From the NCBI GenBank assembly GCA_950295325.1, contig OX485806.1:43328669-43392668 (forward strand): DNA of 64,000 bases, read 5' to 3'. Numbering within the stretch: position 1 is the stretch's first letter; each line of letters opens with the position of its first letter. The notes under the pieces were generated by a model, which saw nothing but the letters and a program-made list of their open reading frames with translations, did not search any database and was not told the origin of the DNA. Below, one piece after another: positions 58,110 through 64,000 of this stretch. The translations under genes and the position numbers were made by a program. The DNA is from Polytrichum commune (Eukaryota; Streptophyta; Polytrichopsida; Polytrichales; Polytrichaceae).

Positions 58110-61100
58110 CTAAGAGGTTGTCTGGGTCAACAATCCACTCTGAAGGATTTGTTTGACCTCATTAAAGCTAAAACTAGCAGCATGAATAAAAGTATCAGAA
58201 TCAGGATCAAGCCCACAAATTATCGTAAATACATAGTATAGGTGCTTACAATTGGCCCACTGACCGCGCTTTCCAAGTGCCTTGGTTGCCATTTCCTTGA
58301 AATTGTGACAAGTGCACGCCGGAAGCTGAGAAATAGTCAAGTGGTACTGGTGGATATTGGGAGGAGAACCAGAATCCAAGGTAACAATACAACCAAGAGC
58401 TGGGGCAGGGACCATGCTAATGTTGCGAATGCAAGCTTTTAACGTGAGAGCAGAGGCGCAGTTGTTGGCGTGACGTGTGGAAGGGGCCTTACTCATGCGA
58501 CGGATATTCTTCCCGGACCTGCGTTTGGGGAACTCATCCGGAGATGCCGGAGTAATATACGAAGTCAAGTCCACGTGGGAGAGGTTGTCTTGGAACAATC
58601 GTCTTGGAGAGATTTCTTGTCGTTGAGGAAGGCGAAATCCAGCAGTCTCCAATTGGAGGATCTCCTTGTGGGAAAGGTTTGTCCCCATCTTGACAGGCCA
58701 AGTCTCAGGGACTTCAGGCCTTGATATAACCCACTTCCTGCGAGTTCCTTTAACACACCTTTCAATATCATCGTTACAAAAGAAGAATTGCAAGAGTTCT
58801 TGCTTATTCTTTCGGTAATTGGTCATCATCCCGGTGTACGTTGGCGCAGCGGTACTCTTCCCGTCTTGAACAATACGGGCCACACACTTCTTCTTTGTCA
58901 TCGCTTGTATAGCAAAGCAAGCCTTTGCAGATGTCTTAGGAAGACGTGCGATGTGCCACTTACTTTCGTCACAAGCGGATTCTTGAACTGCTGTAATATG
59001 CTGCAAAGGAGAAAGTGGGGTGACATCACTTACTCGAGTATTTCCGTTCGATTGCTGCGGCGCAATTGGAGTTGCAAACGTTTCAGGAGATTCTGAATCA
59101 GCGGTTGGTGAAGCCATTTGAGAGTTTTTGATGGAAGACCGCGTTTGCACTCGGGGACGAGAGATGGAGATCTTGTCAGGTCGGTGAGAGTCAAGTTCCG
59201 AACCTGGAGGAAGGTCAACCTTCCGTTTCAAGGATAGGAAGACTTCTTCACCTTCTAAGTGTGGCGTGCGGATGCAAAACTTTTGCGCTCCGGGCATTCT
59301 AGTCATTGCTTCGTGAAGGGACTTGGTGTTGCCAGTAATCTCCGAAGAACGTTGTGCGGCACGTAACTTCAGTTCTTCCTTGGACGGGCCAGTACCAGCA
59401 CGATCTCCTTTTAAGTACTGGTAGTACGAGACACATTGCATAAATGCGCGCACGTAGTCATCAACTATTGCAACGTATAGATCCTTACCATGGTGGCCGG
59501 ATTGTTGGAGCCACTTATTGTGCATGGTCTCGGCCAAATTGCACGAAGGCATTTCAGCCAACTCAACTTCGTTCAAGTCCTATGGAGAGTTTAGAAAGAA
59601 TCGATTAGGAAACATGTAGGAGACGATTGACGATTGCTTTATCAATGGATGGGTACACGTTCAATGAGCGAAGAACTTACCAATTGCATGAAGCCACCCC
59701 ATTGGCGGTAGCGGAAATGCCAAAAAGCAAGCCAGAGGTCGAGTCGGGATATGGCATCCTCAGATGCGGCACCGGACGAAAGCCACCACGCGCGAATGGC
59801 AAGGTAGCGCATTTCAGCTTCAAAAATGGTCTTGGCGTTCTTGTATTTCTTGCAAAGCAATCGGTGCTGATCTTGAAGGTCGAGTCTAATGTAGGCCTTT
59901 GTGTGCTTCTCGAGGGACTGAGTCCAGTGAAAGAGGCACGTTCTCTCCTTGTTTTCCATGGGCATAGATGCATCTTCGTTTCCATAGACAATACGGATAG
60001 CATTCCAATTGGCTTGAGCGCTATCTGCCATAAACCCTTTGAAGTTTGGTTGAGAAACGTTGTGGCGAGCCATAACAGCGTTGAGGTTTTTCCAAACAAC
60101 AATTTGAGCAGCGGTATCCTCGGACTGCATGTCGCAGACGGCAATGGTCATTACTCGACAAAAGGTGGCATCATAAACATGGCACGCCATTGTAGTCCAA
60201 CTTTGCACACGCTTAACATGGTCAAACATGAACCAGGCGTTTTCGAGGTCTCCACCGGCTTGCATCCGTTTCACGAGGTCGACTCCACTACCCGGTCCTA
60301 CCTCAGACATTTTGAACACAAAGACCTTGTCAGTTTCCGCTCCTTGGCCTGGAAACTTGTTCTCCTGGACATAAGGCCAGTTGCTTGACCCACGAAGTTT
60401 GGTGATGCTATCCATAACCCCAAATCTACGGATGTATTTGAAACCCGATACAGTATTACGGATGCTAGGCGAAGTAAGGTGCTTACAACGATCAAACAAA
60501 GGCAGGAGGTCATCTACAGAGAGGGATTTTGGTTGTGAACCCTCAGGCGCTAGGATCATGTCTCCAACTAAGTCTTTGCTAGCTTCCAAAACTAAAGCGG
60601 AGTTGGTAGCTGTAGGAGTGCTTTGAATTTGTTCACTCAGGAAGCTGGTAGTATGCTCAATGGAGTCGCGATAATCACCAGTTTTGACCAGATGGGCATG
60701 GATTCCGAAGTGAATACAAGCCCGAGACATAGATTCTGATCCAACTACATAATAAATCCTAGCCGGACACAAGGCAACACAACTCGGCGAAACCTTACAA
60801 ATGGAACAGACGATGGTTGAATCCTTGGGAGGCACGGTACCACACTCAAAGGGCAAAGATGAGTTGCCCTCCCACTCCGTTTCATTAATAGGTGTGGTGC
60901 GGTGTACTCGAGTAAGGAACTCACAGTCAACATTATCGCACCGCAAATGACCTAAACAAGAAGAGGTTCGAAAAGTGAAACCAAAATCGTTAGAGATGTT
61001 GGACGTGATAGTTCGGGTCCAGGCATGGCCATCGAAACGTTTGTCCATACCACGAAGCTGTTTCGCTACAGTCTGCCTAGCGTGACAGCCGAGTGGCGGA

Positions 61101-62197
61101 AATTCAAAAATGATATCTCCGTCAAATGTAGGTGGGAGGTACTCAACCCTCTCTATTGTAATGGTATCATAATCGATTTTGGAAAGAATGTTCTTTGACC
61201 TTTTTCTGGATGCAAGTTGTTTCAGTGAATCTATGACACTAGTAGACTTGCTAGTAGAATTGCTAGTAGGTTGTGAATCGGGGTCTTTGCGTAGATATTT
61301 TGTGCTATATTTCTCAAACATGTGGCTGACATCGACATTTGGAAGAGGGCAAGAGTCTCTCAATTCATAGATAGTACGGAGTCCAGGCTCAATCTTCACT
61401 TTTCTAAGAGATGGTGTCTGAACGGATGACATGGACGACTCTCTGGAAGTAAGTAACTCGGTAGATGCATCCATGAGAGAAATAGAGATTCCGTAGGCCC
61501 GAAATTTTCCTGGCTTTAAGAACCAAACCTTCCCGTCATCATTCCTGAAAGAGAGTTGTCCAATACTTTGACTAGCTTGAGGGGATTTGGATTCAAGAAT
61601 TTCTTCCTCAATGTGGACAGACTCCTTTTTGAACAGAAATTGGAGAGCAAGACTTCGCTCACTGACGGTGGCATAACCAGCAGGACCAACTGGAAAAGTG
61701 ACTGGCACATGATGATCATCAGCACGAATGAATGCTAAAGCGGAGGGCTGCACAGGGGTACTCGTCTCAAACAAATTTGAGTCTGAAACAAGGACGTCCT
61801 CACTATCGGAATCGTCACTGAGGTTATGGATGGTATGATGATCAGGTTCTACTTTGACTTGTATCGGAACGAAGGGATCAATGCTAACAGTGGACGACTG
61901 TCGAGGAGTGAGTATTTTAGTGGAAGCAGGCATAACAGAATCAGGAAGTCTGTATGCTCGATACTTTCCGGGTTTAAGCGACCAAAACATACCGGCATCG
62001 TTTGTACTATGCAACTGACCAATTGCGTGCAAGAGGATTCCAGAGTCATTGTCAAAAACCTCCTCCTCGACATACAATGCATCTTCACGAAATTGGAACC
62101 TCAAACTAAGCGTAGTTGAGCTAACGATGGCATAACCATTCGCACCCAAAGGAAACGTAACAGGCACAGAATGCGAATCAGCACGAATGAAGGCCAT
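58110..62197 (-). CDS. Mutator-like transposase, apparently intact, two exons
   Basis: Exon 1 is 62197-59681 and exon 2 is 59579-58110. The intron (GTAAGT...CATAG) is 99 bp and the joined frame is open: 1328 codons with the ATG at 62197. A longer reading to 62293 would need a TTG start. Domains: N-domain copy 1 (residues 1-150) and copy 2 (154-290), both with FIRAD.H.VPVTFP and KPGK.RAY; a GCM-like zinc region (390-505: SCLGHLRC, STIVCSICKVSPSC, CIHFGIHAH); a DDE core with candidate acids in HVYDATF (676) and FMADSA (725) and a C-x2-H at CLFH (754-757); the FFCNDDIERCVKG motif; a SWIM finger near 1261-1285 (CTC...CKH, C-x-C-x19-C-x-H). It should cut and move MULE elements in the nucleus. No long terminal inverted repeats were found, so domestication remains possible. 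A possible TATA box is on the minus strand near 62617. Confidence 0.85.
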
Positions 62198-62781
62198 TGA
62201 ACCGTAAACAACAGAGGAAGAAGAAGAGATTGGATCAAAGAGGGAATTCAAGAGACGATCTGAAGCGAGAGTTCTGAAATTTATAAGCGCCAAAACACTG
62301 GTTTAGGGATACCCTGAATCCAGGCACCAAACTTTGTTTAATCATGTGGTGGTATACATCAGCCTAAATAATTATAATTACTGTGAAACGTGGTAAGGAA
62401 TCGCAATTAAAAAATGGATATGCATTAATATGAAACTCTCAACAACGATATGCATTAATTGCCCGCAGCTTGAAATGAGCAACTGGACATGTCAGACATT
62501 GAGTGGAATAAGACGTGGGCTTTGACAGCGCAGGCTCTATAATACAACGCAGCCAGCCGAGTTTAATGGTAGACGTCAAACGCATGGTATCTAGGTCCAG
62601 CATGGATGATCCACATGTTCTATATATGGTTAAAAATCCACTGGAATAATTCAGAGAATGGATGGATTTCGGTAGTCGTTAAAATCTCCCTAGGTAATAA
62701 ATGTATATTTTGAAATGTGATAAATGGGTTTAGGATTTAAGAAGAGTCTTCTAAGGCTCGAAAATGTAGACCTTTAAATCA
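62198..62781. other. Intergenic region between divergent genes
   Basis: About 580 bp between the MULE start (minus) and the gene start at 62824 (plus). A TATATAGA on the minus strand near 62617 and a TATAAG on the plus strand at 62782 suggest a divergent promoter region. Nothing else recognised. Confidence 0.4.
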
Positions 62782-62787
62782 TATAAG
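62782..62787 (+). promoter_or_regulatory. TATA box of the gene starting at 62824
   Basis: CATATAAGAG, 42 bp upstream of the ATG at 62824. This is the same ATG distance as at 52473-52522. Confidence 0.45.
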
Positions 62788-62823
62788 AGCAATCTGAAGT
62801 AATTTGTAGTGAACGAGATCAGA

Positions 62824-63093
62824 ATGCTGGGAGTGAGTTCAAGAAAGAGACGCAAGCGTGGTCTCCTCTTTACAAGTGCAAAGTCTTTGAAGCGCAACAA
62901 AATGGTGCGGACGAGGCGTTCAAGCGAGGAGAGGTGTGACATTACCAATATTGCGAAGGTGCTCAGCTACAATGATGAAGGACAGGAGAACCAACTAGAA
63001 GGCATACCAGAAACACAAGAAGGGGGAAGCTCCGACAGTGAAGCTCATGATGCCCCAAGGAGCGATGACAGGGACGACAGAAAGGAGGACTCG
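62824..63093 (+). CDS. First exon of a nuclear-type protein, continuing downstream
   Basis: ATG at 62824 to the donor at 63093/63094 (GGTAAGTC), 90 complete codons. It starts MLGVSSRKRRKRGLLFTSAK with a strong basic nuclear signal, then becomes acidic and Ser-rich (GGSSDSEAHDAP, DDRDDRKEDS). A later coding-like stretch (63291-63417, MNPAPTAVDTREVTASNQRG, ending before a GTGAGC donor) may be a further exon, but the join is not clear. No family recognised; the basic/acidic layout recurs at 57041-57400 and 41918-42274. Confidence 0.45.
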
Positions 63094-63599
63094 GTAAGTC
63101 TCGAAACTTAAAATTTTAGAACAAGAGTTGGGGCAAGCGGAACGGAAGAGTTGGAGGGTTTTGTAGAGGCTAGTAGGGCGGGCATTGTGGAGGATAGAAG
63201 GGCGGGCAGGTGCTATTGAGAGGGTTAGGCAAGCGGAAACCCTAGAACAACAAAGGTCAAGCTTTTGAGAGGGTCGCAACCTGTGGCAAATGAATCCTGC
63301 GCCAACAGCCGTGGACACCAGGGAGGTCACCGCGAGCAATCAAAGAGGTAGTTCATCGAGACAGCTTGGAGAGTCGTCGACGACGGAGGTGCGCAACCTC
63401 GAGGGCGACATCGCAGGTGAGCATTGAAACCTGATGAAACCCTAATGAAACTCTACCTCTCGCCTTTCGATATTGGAATGCGATGGTCAGGTGCGCGCTT
63501 TCACACGTTGAGTCGCAGCGCAGAGGTGCAGTGCTTTTCCTCTTGGGTCGGTGCAGCAACCAAACAAGGGTTTCAGTTTTTTACTTTCAGCGCGGAGGC

Positions 63600-63905
63600 G
63601 CTCTAGACACCCCGCCGGTGCCGGCTGCCCTCTTGGTGGCAAAAATTTTGTAGTTACAGGAACTGAAATTTAGTTTTTCATTTTCAGGCGACAGAAATAC
63701 CCCCGCACGTCCAGGTGATTGAGATACCCCGCCGGTGCCGGCTGGCCTCCCCGTCCGCGATAAATTATCGCTTATAGTATAGTCTAAACCCAAACCCTAA
63801 ACCTCAGCCTAAACCGGCAGCTAAGGGAGCTTTGTTCGGCGGCAGGTGAAGTTCGGTAGCTGAGGGAGCTGCTGGCCGAGACACCCCAGCCGGTGCCGGC
63901 TGACC
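63600..63905. repeat. Three dispersed GCCGGTGCCGGC repeats
   Basis: GACACCCCGCCGGTGCCGGC occurs at 63606, GATACCCCGCCGGTGCCGGC at 63723, and an ACCCCAGCCGGTGCCGGC variant at 63881. The core is nearly self-complementary. A second repeated string, GGTAGCTGAGGGAGCTG and its variant GGCAGCTAAGGGAGCTT, lies between the last two. Confidence 0.65.
63784..63803 (+). repeat. Short telomere-like interstitial repeat
   Basis: TAAACCCAAACCCTAAACCT, two to three degenerate copies of the plant CCCTAAA unit. Too short to be a telomere; such stretches are common near plant promoters. Confidence 0.4.
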
Positions 63906-63917
63906 CTTTACAGACCC

Positions 63918-64000
63918 TCCCTACTCTCCTTCAACCTCTCTCCCTCTCTCCCTCTCTCTACCTCTTTCTCTCTATCTCTCTCCAATGGTCGGGGAGAACC
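63918..64000 (+). other. CT-rich leader and possible gene start at the window edge
   Basis: A CTCTCTCCCTCTCTC run is followed by ATG at 63985 (MVGEN...), open to the window end. Plant 5' leaders often look like this, but only five codons are visible. Confidence 0.25.

Noticed and set aside
62197-62293. Upstream start of the MULE protein at 62293
   Set aside because: The codon at 62293 is TTG. The first in-frame ATG is 62197, and it coincides with the start of the repeated N-domain (MAFIRAD, compare LAFIRAD in copy 2).
63784-63803. Telomere
   Set aside because: Only two to three degenerate CCCTAAA-like units, with ordinary sequence on both sides.

Overview
The window looks like repeat-dense nuclear DNA of a land plant or close streptophyte, possibly a seed-free one. 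Evidence: short GT-AG introns of about 90-100 bp, TATA boxes, plant-type Ty3/gypsy and Mutator-like (MULE) proteins, a CCCTAAA-like stretch near the right end, and many LTRs with 5-bp target duplications. The species cannot be named. I see no rRNA, tRNA or CRISPR array.

Layout. 1-2006 holds the 3' half of an intact gene encoding a protein with a beta-class DNA N6/N4-methyltransferase fold. 2-12 kb is old repeat: an inverted pair of LTR-like segments around a decayed, minus-strand Ty3/gypsy pol, plus a gag relic. 12.2-24.6 kb is a palimpsest. One dead minus-strand MULE was cut by at least three LTR insertions, and those LTRs were themselves hit by others (A with B inside; A with E inside; B with C inside). 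At 24.6 kb sits a fragment of a ParB-like gene. 25-34 kb is mostly LTR-derived with no convincing gene. 34.8-38.9 kb is a decayed, minus-strand, many-exon copy of the same family as the left-edge gene; it shows the full architecture, an N-terminal ParB-like domain and a C-terminal methyltransferase-like domain. 39-42.5 kb is a hairpin-bearing repeat array and a solo LTR. 42.5-48.9 kb is a three-level nest: a MULE N-domain unit split by LTR A, which holds a CCGGA-rich element carrying a gag-like gene, which holds another LTR A. 50.8-57.4 kb is a solo LTR followed by a decayed two-gene unit with twin TATA promoters, a GC-rich 46-bp minisatellite and a coiled-coil/RING-like protein. 58.1-62.2 kb is an apparently intact two-exon MULE transposase (duplicated N-domain, GCM-like zinc domain, transposase core, SWIM finger). 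62.8-64 kb holds a new gene start and GC-rich repeats.

How the parts relate. The methyltransferase/ParB family occurs three times and MULE-related pieces at least four times, once directly side by side (24.5-24.8 kb). Both lineages have one well preserved copy (left edge; 58-62 kb) and decayed ones. Stops in the decayed copies are largely TGA or TAG where a tryptophan codon is expected, the pattern left by cytosine deamination in silenced DNA. The best candidate for something undescribed is the ParB-like plus methyltransferase-like family, whose copies share a non-canonical D-x-P-E-N motif where an active enzyme would have D/N/S-P-P-Y/W.
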